Of a stretch of 64,000 nucleotides of DNA, positions 18,952 through 27,888 are shown in pieces; position 1 is the stretch's first letter, and each line of letters opens with the position of its first letter. Position numbers and translations under genes: made by a program. Source of the DNA: Cyanobacteria bacterium SZAS LIN-3 (GTDB lineage: Bacteria > Cyanobacteriota > Vampirovibrionia > Obscuribacterales > Obscuribacteraceae). The stretch lies in assembly GCA_018266215.1 (NCBI GenBank), contig JAFEAV010000013.1:1-64000 (forward strand), written 5' to 3'. The notes under the pieces were generated by a model, which saw only the letters and a program-made list of their open reading frames with translations, did not search any database and was not told where the DNA came from.

Positions 18952-19251
18952 ATGTTACGAGTAACTTTGACTAAGGGTCTGGTCGGTAAAAAAGACACCC
19001 ATAAAAAGGTGATTCAAGCACTTGGTTTGCGCAAATATGGTTCTTCCGTTGTGCACCATGACACCCCCACAATCCGTGGCATGGTCAACAAAGTGCATTA
19101 TCTGGTGACCGTCACCGAAGAAGCCGGCGCTCAAGCCACCGCCAAAGCCAAATCAGGCAAAGGTAAATCAGCTAAAGCAGCAGCCGCCAAACCGGCCGCC
19201 GCAGCCAAAGCCCCCAAGGCAGCAGCCAAGGCTGAAGCTAAAGCCAAATAG
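18952..19251 (+). CDS. rpmD: 50S ribosomal protein L30 with Ala/Lys-rich tail
   Basis: 99 residues against about 60 for the family. Residues 1-59 are L30 (LRVTLTKGLVGKKDTHKKVI, GLRKYGSSVVHHDTPTIRG). The rest is almost only Ala and Lys with some Gly and Pro (GKGKSAKAAAAKPAAAAK), the third such tail in this operon. To my knowledge photosynthetic cyanobacteria lack rpmD, so its presence bears on lineage. Confidence 0.94.
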   Translation: MLRVTLTKGLVGKKDTHKKVIQALGLRKYGSSVVHHDTPTIRGMVNKVHYLVTVTEEAGAQATAKAKSGKGKSAKAAAAKPAAAAKAPKAAAKAEAKAK

Positions 19252-19358
19252 GCGACAGCAAAAAGTTCAGGACAAGTAAGTACAAGACAGCCGAGTCGTA
19301 GTGCCACTTTCCAAATCAATGGAAATCGAGCCGACGGCGTAAGGCAAAGGAGAGAGAA

Positions 19359-19838
19359 ATGGATTTAGAACAGATCAGACCAGACGAAGGTTCGCGCCGC
19401 AAGAGAAAACGTGTCGGCCGCGGTCGCGCTTCCGGTCACGGTAAAACATCCACCCGCGGTCACAACGGTCAGGGTCAGCGTTCAGGCGAAGCCAAGCGCT
19501 TCGGTTTTGAAGGCGGTCAGACACCCCTGTTCCGTCGTCTGCCCAAATTGCACAACTTTGACTCGGTACCGGGTCGTGACTGGGTCGTCGTTAATGTCGG
19601 CCAGCTCAACGAATTGCCCGCCAACACCGAACTCACCCCCGACGCTCTGGTTGAGCACGGCCTCATCCGCCGTCACAATGACAGCCTGCGCGTGCTTGGC
19701 AACGGCGAGCTCAAAGTAGCTCTCAAAGTCAGCGCCCATCACTTCTCGCAGGGTGCCATCGACAAAATCCAGGGAGCCGGCGGCAGCTACACGGTTATTC
19801 AGCCGGCAGCTCCGACGAGAAACCCCAAAAATCGCTAG
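19359..19838 (+). CDS. rplO: 50S ribosomal protein L15
   Basis: 159 residues. A late-assembly 23S rRNA binder. The N-terminus has the Gly/Arg-rich segment RKRVGRGRASGHGKTSTRG and GFEGGQTPLFRRLPK. A 107-bp spacer precedes it. A terminator-like stem follows before secY. Confidence 0.97.
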   Translation: MDLEQIRPDEGSRRKRKRVGRGRASGHGKTSTRGHNGQGQRSGEAKRFGFEGGQTPLFRRLPKLHNFDSVPGRDWVVVNVGQLNELPANTELTPDALVEHGLIRRHNDSLRVLGNGELKVALKVSAHHFSQGAIDKIQGAGGSYTVIQPAAPTRNPKNR

Positions 19839-19867
19839 ATAAAGGGTGAATTATTCAACCTTTCAAT

Positions 19868-19925
19868 ATCAGGGCTCTTAACTTGGTACCATTTGTGTGG
19901 TCTGGGATTTTGAGCCCTGATTTTT
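19868..19925 (+). terminator. Terminator/attenuator-like stem between rplO and secY
   Basis: ATCAGGGCTC (19868-19877) pairs perfectly over 10 bp with GAGCCCTGAT (19912-19921), followed by TTTTT and, a little later, another run of six T. The 34-nt loop contains a smaller ACCA/TGGT stem. It divides the ribosomal part from secY-adk-map and could reduce read-through. Confidence 0.6.
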
Positions 19926-20002
19926 CAATTTTTTGTGCACAATAAGATGCAGTGTTTAGGACAAGTTAGAACAGGCAGTCAAAGCTAGAGGTTGGTTTTT
20001 CA

Positions 20003-21457
20003 ATGGCCGGAAGTGTTGCAAAAAGAGGCGGACAGATTGGCGGGCCGGAGAATATTTTCGCCCTGCTCAATGCAGCCGGTCTGAAGGAGCGAATTCTCTT
20101 CACCGTGGCGATGATTTTGCTTTACCGCACCGGTGTCCACATCCCCATCCCCGGTGTCGACCCCAGCGCCCTGGCCAATAATCCGGCCCTGACTCAGAAC
20201 TTACTTGGCATGATCGACCTTTTCACCGGGGGCGCTCTCAATAAGCTCTCGGTTTTCTCCATGGGTATTGGACCCTACATTACGGCTTCAATCGTGATGC
20301 AGCTTATGACCGTGGTTATTCCCAAGTTGGAAAATTTGCAGAAAGAACAGGGTGAGCAGGGCCGTCGGCAGCTCTCCCAGATTTCGCGCGTAGTCACGGT
20401 TTTCCTGGCCATCTTCCAGTCCTTTATGCTGGCCAAGCTTCTCTCCAATTTCCCCGGGGTGGTTATTCACCCGGGTCCGCTCTTCTTGATCAACACCACT
20501 GTAGTGCTGACATCCTGTGCCGTATTCATTATGTGGATGGGTGAAATCATTACCGAGCGTGGTGTCGGCAATGGTGCCTCGTTGCTTATCTTCCTGGGCA
20601 TCGCCTCGCGCCTGCCTGTGATGATCAAAAACACATACGAGGCCGTTCAATCCGGTCAGACTTCCACCATCGGTGTGGTTGGCCTGCTCCTCTTTTTCCT
20701 TTTGATCGTCGCTTTCATCGTGCGCCTGCAGCAGGGCGTGCGCAAAGTCATGGTTATGGGTTCGCGCCGCAACGTCGGCCGGCAGATCTTTGCCGCCCCC
20801 GATGACTACATGTATTTGCCCGTCAATCCATCGGGCGTTATGGCCATCATCTTCGCCTCGTCCCTGATGATGTTCCCTTCCACCATCATGCAGTTTGCCC
20901 GGGCGCAGCATCTCGATCCGCCGCAGGTCTTCTACAAGTTTCTTGTCGGCATTCCTAATTTCGGCCCCAGCTTCGAGAGCTTCTCGCAGCAGGCCTGGGC
21001 GAAAAACACCTGGGACTTCGTGGCTCAGGAGTTTGCTAACTGCATGTCCTACTACCAGTGGGAGCATTCGCTCATTTATTTCATCATGATTCTCTTCTTC
21101 GCCTTTTTCTATTCGTCGATTATCCTGCCGGTGCGCGATATGTCCGAAAACCTTCGCCGCAGCGGTCGCGCCATCCAGGGCGTGAGACCGGGCAGACCGA
21201 CGGCCGAGTTTCTGGAGAAGACACTCAACCGCCTCACCTTCATCGGCGCCATGTCGGTTGCCATCATCGCCATTTTGCCTATTCACGTAGAGCAAGCCAC
21301 CCAGGTTACGACCTTGCAGGGCCTGGGCAGCACCTCGCTGATTATCCTTGTGGGTGTGGCCATCGATACCCAGAGACAAATAATCACCCATGCCCTGTCG
21401 GCTAAATACCAGGCGCGGGGCCTTTTCAAAGCTAGAGACGACAAGAAAGATATTTAA
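20003..21457 (+). CDS. secY: Preprotein translocase subunit SecY
   Basis: 484 residues, about ten transmembrane helices. It is the channel of the Sec translocon in the cytoplasmic membrane. SecY signatures include GVHIPIPGVDP, LFTGGALNKLSVFSMGIGPYI, GVGNGASLLIFLGI and a C-terminal YIQATRGL-like end. It is somewhat longer than E. coli SecY (443), mainly in the loop around the PQVFYKF segment. A ribosome site agagg precedes the ATG. Nothing here encodes SecE or SecG. Confidence 0.97.
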   Translation: MAGSVAKRGGQIGGPENIFALLNAAGLKERILFTVAMILLYRTGVHIPIPGVDPSALANNPALTQNLLGMIDLFTGGALNKLSVFSMGIGPYITASIVMQLMTVVIPKLENLQKEQGEQGRRQLSQISRVVTVFLAIFQSFMLAKLLSNFPGVVIHPGPLFLINTTVVLTSCAVFIMWMGEIITERGVGNGASLLIFLGIASRLPVMIKNTYEAVQSGQTSTIGVVGLLLFFLLIVAFIVRLQQGVRKVMVMGSRRNVGRQIFAAPDDYMYLPVNPSGVMAIIFASSLMMFPSTIMQFARAQHLDPPQVFYKFLVGIPNFGPSFESFSQQAWAKNTWDFVAQEFANCMSYYQWEHSLIYFIMILFFAFFYSSIILPVRDMSENLRRSGRAIQGVRPGRPTAEFLEKTLNRLTFIGAMSVAIIAILPIHVEQATQVTTLQGLGSTSLIILVGVAIDTQRQIITHALSAKYQARGLFKARDDKKDI

Positions 21458-21472
21458 AAGGGGTTTTTCAAA

Positions 21473-22129
21473 ATGCGGATTTTGTTCCTTGGAGCTCCCG
21501 GAGCCGGGAAGGGCACTCAGTGTAAGAAGCTTGCCAAAAAATGCGGCCTGACTCATTTGTCCTCCGGCGACATCCTGCGCGATGCCGTCAAAAACGGCAC
21601 CAAGGCCGGAGTGGCCGCCAAAGAGTTTATGGACAAGGGTCAGCTTGTGCCCGACAACGTTTTGATCGACCTCTTCCGTGAAAAGCTCTCTGCTCCCGAC
21701 TGCGCCAAGGGCTTCATCCTCGATGGTTTCCCGCGCAATTCGGCCCAGGGCCACAGCCTCGACCAGCTCCTCTCCGAGATCAATGCCAACCTGGACGTGG
21801 TCATCGACCTCGAGACCCCGGACGAGATCCTGGAAGAGCGCATCACCGGTCGGCGCGTCTGCCCCAACAAAGCTTGTAATGAAGTCTTCCATGTCAAGTA
21901 CAGCCCGCCCAAAGTGGATGGCATTTGTGACGCTTGTGGTACTGCCCTTGTGCACCGTTCCGACGACAAGGCCGAACTCGTCAAACAGAGGCTGAGTGTC
22001 TATCACGAGCTGACAAAACCGCTTGTTGACTTCTACCAGGCCAAAAGTTTGCTTCACAAAGTGGATGGCACCGGGGAGCAGGACGACATTTTCGCTGCCA
22101 TACTAAAGACATTGAAAGTGCCTTGCTGA
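21473..22129 (+). CDS. adk: Adenylate kinase
   Basis: 218 residues, long form. Converts ATP plus AMP to two ADP. The P-loop GAPGAGKGTQ, FILDGFPRN and the AMP-binding segment are present. The LID has four cysteines (CPNKAC, then CDAC), a zinc-binding LID with CX4C in place of the usual CX2C in the first half. It follows secY by 15 bp, the standard order. Confidence 0.97.
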   Translation: MRILFLGAPGAGKGTQCKKLAKKCGLTHLSSGDILRDAVKNGTKAGVAAKEFMDKGQLVPDNVLIDLFREKLSAPDCAKGFILDGFPRNSAQGHSLDQLLSEINANLDVVIDLETPDEILEERITGRRVCPNKACNEVFHVKYSPPKVDGICDACGTALVHRSDDKAELVKQRLSVYHELTKPLVDFYQAKSLLHKVDGTGEQDDIFAAILKTLKVPC

Positions 22130-22175
22130 TATTCAGCCAGGCATTATTGGCGGCACCCTTTCCCGATTAGTTGGC

Positions 22176-22961
22176 ATGATTCTCACAAAAGACGAAGATA
22201 TCGATCTCATTCGACAGGCCGGCAAGCTCGCCGGCGAAGTACTGGAGCTTATCTCCAAGGCGGCTAAACCGGGCATGAGCACCTGGGAGCTGGATGTCAT
22301 GGCTGAGAAGGCCATCCGCGACGCCGGACATATCCCTACTTTTAAGGGATATCGCAAATTTCCCAATACCGTTTGCACTTCGGTTAACGAAGAAGTGGTG
22401 CACGGTATTCCCAATAAGAAAAAGGTCTTGAAGGATGGCGACATCCTCAGTCTGGACATCGGGGTTTCGGTGCGCAAGATGATCGACGGCAAGCCGTTTG
22501 ACTTCATCGGCGATACCGCCATCACGGTGCCCATAGGCAAGGTGACCGACCGCGTGCAGCGCCTTCTAGACGCTACCCAGGCCTCACTTTACGCCGGCAT
22601 CAAGGCCGCCCTGGGCGGTGCCACCCTCGACGATATCGGCGGCGCCATCGAGGATGTGGGGAATGCGGGAGCGTACGGTATTGTGCGTGATTACGGTGGA
22701 CATGGCATCGGACCTCAGTACCATGAGGATCCGTTCATATTCAACTACCGCACCGGTAGCAAGACCAAGCTCAAACCTGGTATGGTTATAGCGATTGAAC
22801 CGATGTTCAATCAGGGTGGACACAAGGTGCGCACCAAATCAGATGGCTGGACAGTTGTAACGCAAGATTACAGGCCATCGGCGCATTTTGAGCATTCTCT
22901 GCTCATAACAGAAGGCGAGCCGGAGATTCTCACGAAGCGTCCGAGCGAGGTGATTTCATGA
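22176..22961 (+). CDS. map: Methionine aminopeptidase, type I
   Basis: 261 residues. Removes the initiator Met cotranslationally. The metal ligands of the pita-bread fold are visible: LSLDIGV, DFIGDTA, the His in GGHGIGP, the Glu in AIEPMF and the C-terminal [11 protein letters not shown]. Its stop overlaps infA by 4 bp (ATGA). Confidence 0.97.
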   Translation: MILTKDEDIDLIRQAGKLAGEVLELISKAAKPGMSTWELDVMAEKAIRDAGHIPTFKGYRKFPNTVCTSVNEEVVHGIPNKKKVLKDGDILSLDIGVSVRKMIDGKPFDFIGDTAITVPIGKVTDRVQRLLDATQASLYAGIKAALGGATLDDIGGAIEDVGNAGAYGIVRDYGGHGIGPQYHEDPFIFNYRTGSKTKLKPGMVIAIEPMFNQGGHKVRTKSDGWTVVTQDYRPSAHFEHSLLITEGEPEILTKRPSEVIS

Positions 22962-23179
22962 CAAAGCAGGGCGTAATCGAATTTGAAGGAACCATCCGGG
23001 AATCCTTGCCCAATGCCATGTTTCGGGTTGAGCTGGACAACGGACATAAGGTCCTTGCTCACATATCTGGCAAGATTCGCAAAAACTTTATTAAGATACT
23101 TCCGGGCGATCGGGTGCGTGTAGAGCTCACCCCGTACGACTTAACGCGCGGAAGAATCACATACAGAATCAAAGATTGA
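22958..23179 (+). CDS. infA: Translation initiation factor IF-1
   Basis: 73 residues, an OB fold that blocks the A site during initiation. [37 protein letters not shown] and GRITYR are diagnostic. Translationally coupled to map. Confidence 0.98.
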   Translation: MTKQGVIEFEGTIRESLPNAMFRVELDNGHKVLAHISGKIRKNFIKILPGDRVRVELTPYDLTRGRITYRIKD

Positions 23180-23204
23180 TGTACAATTAGACGTTTGTCT
23201 GCGG

Positions 23205-23308
23205 GCCCACACATTTGCATGCAAATGCGGGCGTGTACTGCCTTCGGCATGAAACAGCTTAACGCTGTTTCACATTCAAGTTAATAGCCATAATCGCGGC
23301 AAAGCCGC
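23205..23308 (+). promoter_or_regulatory. Structured leader between infA and rpmJ
   Basis: Three or four stems in a 144-bp spacer. There is a 16-bp perfect palindrome CATTTGCATGCAAATG (23212-23227) flanked by GCCC/GGGC. TGAAACAGC (23250-23258) pairs with GCTGTTTCA (23264-23272). GCGGC (23296-23300) pairs with GCCGC (23304-23308) 15 bp before the rpmJ ATG. No T-tract is seen. It may be a translational control region for the alpha-operon genes. Confidence 0.55.
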
Positions 23309-23323
23309 ACAGAGAGCTGGAAA

Positions 23324-23437
23324 ATGAAAGTTAGAGCTTCAGTCAAGAAGATTTGCGACAAGTGCAAGGTTATACGCCGCAAAGGTCGCGTTGCCGTTAT
23401 TTGTGAAAATCCCAAGCACAAACAACGCCAAGGTTAA
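23324..23437 (+). CDS. rpmJ: 50S ribosomal protein L36, zinc-binding type
   Basis: 37 residues. [19 protein letters not shown] begins it, and the zinc site is Cys11, Cys14, Cys27 and His32, the C-plus form. It is short enough to be missed by length-limited gene calling, but position and sequence between infA and rpsM are unmistakable. Confidence 0.96.
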   Translation: MKVRASVKKICDKCKVIRRKGRVAVICENPKHKQRQG

Positions 23438-23523
23438 GAAGTAACAAGTTAACTGTAGTTAGGATATCGAAAGCATATCCCGGCTATTTTAAGAGATAGC
23501 CAAGAGATACCGTTGGAGGATAA

Positions 23524-23910
23524 ATGGCCCGTATTGCCGGTGTAGACCTACCGAGAAATAAGAGAGCACCAATTGCGCTCACTTACATTCACGGCATTGG
23601 CAGGACAACTGCCGCCAAGATCTGTAAGAAAGTCGGCATTGCCGACGACAGACGCGTGCAAGACCTGACCGAAGAAGAAGTCGGTCGCGTTCGCGAAGAA
23701 ATTGAAAAAAGCGGCAACTACCAGGTAGAGGGTGACCTCCGTCGGGTTGAGGGTCTCAATGTCAAGCGCCTGATAGAAATCAACTGCTATCGCGGCCAGA
23801 GACACAGAAGGGGTCTGCCCACTCGTGGTCAGCGCACCAAGACCAATGCTCGTACCCGTCGTGGCCGCAAACGCGTAACCGTCGCCGGCAAGAAGCAAGC
23901 GACCAAATAA
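23524..23910 (+). CDS. rpsM: 30S ribosomal protein S13
   Basis: 128 residues. A head protein that contacts P-site tRNA and forms intersubunit bridges. [32 protein letters not shown] and the basic end [17 protein letters not shown] are diagnostic. Start after ccgttggaggataa. Confidence 0.98.
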   Translation: MARIAGVDLPRNKRAPIALTYIHGIGRTTAAKICKKVGIADDRRVQDLTEEEVGRVREEIEKSGNYQVEGDLRRVEGLNVKRLIEINCYRGQRHRRGLPTRGQRTKTNARTRRGRKRVTVAGKKQATK

Positions 23911-23987
23911 TTGAGTCGCTCGCACGAGCAGCTCATTGGTTTCAATTTTTAGAACAGTAATAAGAAAAAGGACTAATCAGGAAAGCT

Positions 23988-24380
23988 ATGGCTAAGTCTC
24001 CAAAGGCTAGGACGAAAAAGAAAGAGCGCCGCTACGTACTTCAAGGCGTCGTTCATATTTCGAGCACGTTCAACAACACTATCGTTTCATCGACCGACCC
24101 CCAGGGTCAGGTCATCGCCTGGGCTTCGGCCGGCACTGTCGGTTTTAAGGGCGCCAAAAAAGGCACTCCCTTCGCCGCTCAGCAAGCTGCTGAATCTGTG
24201 GCCAAGCGTTCTATGGACCAGGGCATGAGACAGGTAGAAGTGCTGGTCAAAGGTCCCGGAGCCGGTCGCGAGACCGCCATACGCGCTCTGCAGGCATCGG
24301 GCCTGGAGATTACGCTGATCAAAGACGTCACACCCATTCCGCACAACGGTTGCCGCCCGCCCAAACGTAGACGGGTCTAA
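23988..24380 (+). CDS. rpsK: 30S ribosomal protein S11
   Basis: 130 residues. S11 forms part of the platform near the E site. [33 protein letters not shown] and [18 protein letters not shown] identify it. Confidence 0.98.
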   Translation: MAKSPKARTKKKERRYVLQGVVHISSTFNNTIVSSTDPQGQVIAWASAGTVGFKGAKKGTPFAAQQAAESVAKRSMDQGMRQVEVLVKGPGAGRETAIRALQASGLEITLIKDVTPIPHNGCRPPKRRRV

Positions 24381-24418
24381 ATCGGATTTATTGTCCAGCA
24401 TGTTGAGGAGAGATTAAG

Positions 24419-25042
24419 TTGGCTAGGTACACGGATTCAGTTTGCAAGTTATGCCGTAACGAGGGCGTTAAGCTCTTTCTCAAAGGCACACGTTGCTATA
24501 CAACAAAATGCGCCATTGAGAGACGCCGCTATGGTCCCGGTCAGCATGGCCAGGATCGTAAGAAGCAGTCGGAATACGCGCTTCAATTGAGAGAAAAGCA
24601 AAAAGTCCGTCGTTCATATGGCGTTCTCGAATCTCAATTCGCCGCTTATTTCGAAGTGGCGACACGTCAGAAGAAAGTACCGACCGGTCTCAAACTTCTG
24701 CAATTGCTCGAGTCGAGAATGGACAACCTGGTGCATCGCTCCGGCCTGGTGCCGTCACGCGCTCAAGCCAGACAGCTCATTCGCCACGGTTATTTCACAG
24801 TCAACGGCAAAGTGATGTCGATTGCTTCCTACCAGGTACTCCCCGGTCAGGTGATTGCAGTGACCGACAAGGCCAAGAAATTGCTCAAGACTATTCACGA
24901 AAACTCGCCGATGATGGACGCTCCAGTCTGGATGACCGTCGACAAAGAAAATATGACTGCTTCACTGGTCAACCATCCTTCTCGCGAAGACCTGGATCCG
25001 ACCATCAAAGAAGCTCTCATCGTTGAATATTATTCAAGATAA
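24419..25042 (+). CDS. rpsD: 30S ribosomal protein S4, zinc-binding type
   Basis: 207 residues. A 16S assembly initiator and, in many bacteria, the alpha-operon repressor. Cys9, Cys12, Cys26 and Cys31 form the C-plus zinc motif. GPGQHGQ and the S4 RNA-binding domain (ESRMDNLVHRSG, ARQLIRHGYFTVNGK) are present. TTG start after gaggagagattaag. In photosynthetic cyanobacteria I recall rpsD lying elsewhere; here it keeps the ancestral place. Confidence 0.97.
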   Translation: MARYTDSVCKLCRNEGVKLFLKGTRCYTTKCAIERRRYGPGQHGQDRKKQSEYALQLREKQKVRRSYGVLESQFAAYFEVATRQKKVPTGLKLLQLLESRMDNLVHRSGLVPSRAQARQLIRHGYFTVNGKVMSIASYQVLPGQVIAVTDKAKKLLKTIHENSPMMDAPVWMTVDKENMTASLVNHPSREDLDPTIKEALIVEYYSR

Positions 25043-25128
25043 TCTCCGCCAACACTGGTCTCACAACAACAGGTGAATTCATTTTGTATTCCTCACCATC
25101 AACAGTATCCACTCGCCACGGAGAATAT

Positions 25129-26076
25129 ATGGAACCTCTAAGAATTAAATGTCTTGAGAACAAAACCGGCGCCGACGGCTCGATCTACGGCAAATTCGTA
25201 ATCGAACCCCTGGAAAAAGGATATGGCACCACCCTCGGTAACGCCATCAGAAGAGTATTGCTCTCTTCCCTCGATGGTTCGGCCGTCACCGCCGTTCGCA
25301 TTGAAGGCGTTACCCACGAGTTCACCACCGTACCCGGCGTTGTAGAAGACGTTATCGACGTCATGCTCAACCTCAAGGGCCTTGTGGTCAAGACATTTTC
25401 CAACGATCCTCAATATCTGCATATGGACATCGACCGCGCTGGTGCTGTCACCGGCCGCGATATCATGTGCCCCGCTGATGCCACCATCATCAACCCCGAC
25501 TGGCAGCTCCTCACCCTGGCCGAAGGCGGACGCATCCGCGCTGAGATCACCGTAGAGCGCGGCCGTGGTTATGTACCGGCCGATTCGCATAGCCACTACA
25601 AGCAAGCCATCGACGTATTGCCGATCGACGCTGTGTTTATGCCTATCCGCAAAGTCAGCTATAACGTTGAGCCCACCCGCGTCGGTGAATCCACCGATTT
25701 CGACAAGCTCACAATCGAGCTCTGGTCTAATGGCTCGATGGACGCTACCGAAGCTATCTCGCAAGCCGCTCGTCAAATCATCGAGCACTTGCTGCCCATC
25801 GCCGAACTCTCCGGCAAGCCCATGGTGCCCGCCGCTACCCAGCCGCAGCAACCGGACGGCAAGCACTCCTCCATCTCTATCGAAGAGTTGGAACTCTCGG
25901 TGCGCGCTTACAACTGTTTGAAGAGAGCCAACATCAATTCGCTGGGCGAGCTGCTCAAGCTCACCTACGATGATTTGATGAACATCAAAAACTTCGGTAA
26001 GAAATCCGCCGACGAAGTTATCGAACGTCTTCGTCAGTTTGGATTGACCCTGGCCGATACACCCAAAGACAAGTAA
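25129..26076 (+). CDS. rpoA: DNA-directed RNA polymerase subunit alpha
   Basis: 315 residues from the ATG at 25129, which follows cacggagaatat. A TTG 45 bp upstream is in frame but lacks support. The N-terminal domain (GYGTTLGNAIRRVLLSSL) dimerises and holds beta and beta-prime. The C-terminal domain (LELSVRAYNCLKRANI, IKNFGKKSADEV) binds UP elements and activators. Confidence 0.97.
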   Translation: MEPLRIKCLENKTGADGSIYGKFVIEPLEKGYGTTLGNAIRRVLLSSLDGSAVTAVRIEGVTHEFTTVPGVVEDVIDVMLNLKGLVVKTFSNDPQYLHMDIDRAGAVTGRDIMCPADATIINPDWQLLTLAEGGRIRAEITVERGRGYVPADSHSHYKQAIDVLPIDAVFMPIRKVSYNVEPTRVGESTDFDKLTIELWSNGSMDATEAISQAARQIIEHLLPIAELSGKPMVPAATQPQQPDGKHSSISIEELELSVRAYNCLKRANINSLGELLKLTYDDLMNIKNFGKKSADEVIERLRQFGLTLADTPKDK

Positions 26077-26115
26077 GCATCTCTAAACAGCAAATAAGTA
26101 ATAAGGAACTAAGTT

Positions 26116-26544
26116 ATGCGTCACAGAGTACCCTCCGGCAGTCAATTGAACCGCGCCGCCGACCAGCGGAAAGCTTTGATGCGGGCCCTTGCCACCGAGC
26201 TCCTCCGTCATGACGAAATCGAAACTACGCTGGCTAAGGCCAAAGCTGTTCGGTCGCATGCCGAGCGTCTTATCACCAAAGGCAAGCATGGCGATGTAGG
26301 CGACTACAAAGCTCTGCACGAAAAAGCGAAAAACGGTGATGTTGAAGCCGCGAAGAAAGTGGCCCAAGTAGTGCACCTGCGTCGTCAGGTCAGTGCTTTC
26401 GTCTACGATAAGGAAGTGGTCAGACGTGTATTTGACGAGATTGCTCCTCGTTATAAAGAACGTCAGGGCGGCTACACCCGCATCATCAAGATCGGACCTC
26501 GCCGCGGCGACAACACCGAGATGGCTCTGATTCAGTTGGTTTAG
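26116..26544 (+). CDS. rplQ: 50S ribosomal protein L17
   Basis: 142 residues. MRHRVPSGSQLNRAADQRKA, ELLRHDEIETTLAKAKAV and GGYTRIIKIGPRRGDN are diagnostic. L17 lies near the tunnel exit. Last gene of the classical alpha operon. Confidence 0.97.
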   Translation: MRHRVPSGSQLNRAADQRKALMRALATELLRHDEIETTLAKAKAVRSHAERLITKGKHGDVGDYKALHEKAKNGDVEAAKKVAQVVHLRRQVSAFVYDKEVVRRVFDEIAPRYKERQGGYTRIIKIGPRRGDNTEMALIQLV

Positions 26545-26573
26545 TCGTCTCGTTTAGTTCCAAGAAAAAATAA

Positions 26574-27425
26574 GTGCAACGCATCGCCCTCCTGCTTGAG
26601 TATTCGGGGAAGAATTTCCACGGATCACAGCTCCAGGAGGGCGTCGTTACTGTGCAGCAAGTTATAGAGCGGGGCGTGGGCGTGCTGGCTCGTCAGCCGG
26701 TGCGGGTGCACCTGAGCGGGCGCACCGACGCCGGCGTGCATGCCAGCGGGCAGGTGGCGCACTTTGACTGGCCGGGGGACGCCCGCTACCAGCGAGAGGT
26801 CGATGGTGAGCCCCAGGACGTGCTGGATTTGCGCGACATGACCTGGCGTTTGAATGGCATCATCGGTAGTGACCTTTCGGTGGTCGACATGGCCTTTGTC
26901 GACTCCACCTTTCACTCACGCTACAGCGCAACAAAAAGGCAGTATGTGTATCGCATTTTGAATCGCCCCCAGCGTTCTCCCCTCTTAAAAGATACTCATT
27001 ATCACGTACGCCAGGAGCTTGACCTGAAAGCCATGCAGGATGCGGCTTCCCGCGTTTTGGGGCGGCATGACTTCAGTGCTTTTCGGTCGACTAACCACGA
27101 TAAATCCAGCACCATATGCACCGTTTCCCGCTGTGAATTATTGAATTTACGTGAAGGCGTGCTTGAATTCTGGATTGCGGCTGATCACTTCGTGTACAAT
27201 ATGGTCCGCATTATTGTCGGGACCCTTATAGAGGTTGGTCTCGCCAAGAGGGACGCTCAAAGTGTTTCTAGCGCTCTGAATAGCGGCGATAGAAACCTTG
27301 CCGGTCCCACCGCTCCACCCTGGGGACTGACACTTACAAACGTCAGCTACCCTGTTGAATACAGGTTGTGGGAGCTAATGAACCAGGAGAAGAGAAGTGA
27401 AAACGTATTGCCCGAAACCCGATGA
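26574..27425 (+). CDS. truA: tRNA pseudouridine(38-40) synthase TruA
   Basis: 283 residues. Converts U38-40 of tRNA anticodon arms to pseudouridine. The catalytic Asp lies in [29 protein letters not shown] and [19 protein letters not shown] segments (here [10 protein letters not shown]) fit the family. GTG start with a weak ribosome site. Its last 29 bp overlap the start of rplM, so the two are coupled. The order rplQ-truA-rplM-rpsI is also found in cyanobacteria. Confidence 0.96.
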   Translation: MQRIALLLEYSGKNFHGSQLQEGVVTVQQVIERGVGVLARQPVRVHLSGRTDAGVHASGQVAHFDWPGDARYQREVDGEPQDVLDLRDMTWRLNGIIGSDLSVVDMAFVDSTFHSRYSATKRQYVYRILNRPQRSPLLKDTHYHVRQELDLKAMQDAASRVLGRHDFSAFRSTNHDKSSTICTVSRCELLNLREGVLEFWIAADHFVYNMVRIIVGTLIEVGLAKRDAQSVSSALNSGDRNLAGPTAPPWGLTLTNVSYPVEYRLWELMNQEKRSENVLPETR

Positions 27426-27843
27426 AGTTAAGAGAGAATGGCTTGTGGTTGATGCCGAAGGCAAAACCCTGGGTCGTTTGGCCGTTGAAGTGGCCAATGT
27501 CCTGAGAGGCAAGCACAAGCCCGAATTTACTCCTCACATTGATTGTGGCGACTTCGTCGTTGTAATCAACGCCGAGAAGATCCAAGTGTCGGGCAACAAA
27601 GAAACCGGCAAATTTTACAGACGCCATTCCGGATTCCCGGGTGGTTTCAAAGAAGAAAGCCTGGCCCATTTGCGCGCCAGAAAGCCCGTGGCCATCATTG
27701 AGAAGGCTGTTCGCGGTATGCTCCCCCATAACCGTCTTGGCGACAAACAATTCACCAAGCTCAAGGTTTATGCCGGCGCCGCCCATCCTCACGCCGCTCA
27801 GCAGCCAGCCGGCCATGAGCTTCCCGCCCACGCCACAGCCTGA
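27397..27843 (+). CDS. rplM: 50S ribosomal protein L13
   Basis: 148 residues. An early 50S assembly protein. [33 protein letters not shown] and [13 protein letters not shown] are diagnostic. The GTG start lies inside the end of truA with accaggagaagagaa upstream. The last residues ([14 protein letters not shown] and an Ala/His-rich end) are typical of L13. Confidence 0.97.
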   Translation: MKTYCPKPDEVKREWLVVDAEGKTLGRLAVEVANVLRGKHKPEFTPHIDCGDFVVVINAEKIQVSGNKETGKFYRRHSGFPGGFKEESLAHLRARKPVAIIEKAVRGMLPHNRLGDKQFTKLKVYAGAAHPHAAQQPAGHELPAHATA

Positions 27844-27888
27844 TAAGTTAACCCAGTAAGCGAAGAGAAAAAGGAAGAAGATTTCCCA

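Noticed and set aside
20288..22057. Long antisense reading frame (589 codons) opposite secY and adk
   Set aside because: Both sense genes are unmistakable; the antisense frame has no recognisable domain and reflects codon bias.
25084..25128. Upstream TTG as start of rpoA
   Set aside because: The ATG at 25129 has the better ribosome site and gives the normal alpha-subunit N-terminus.
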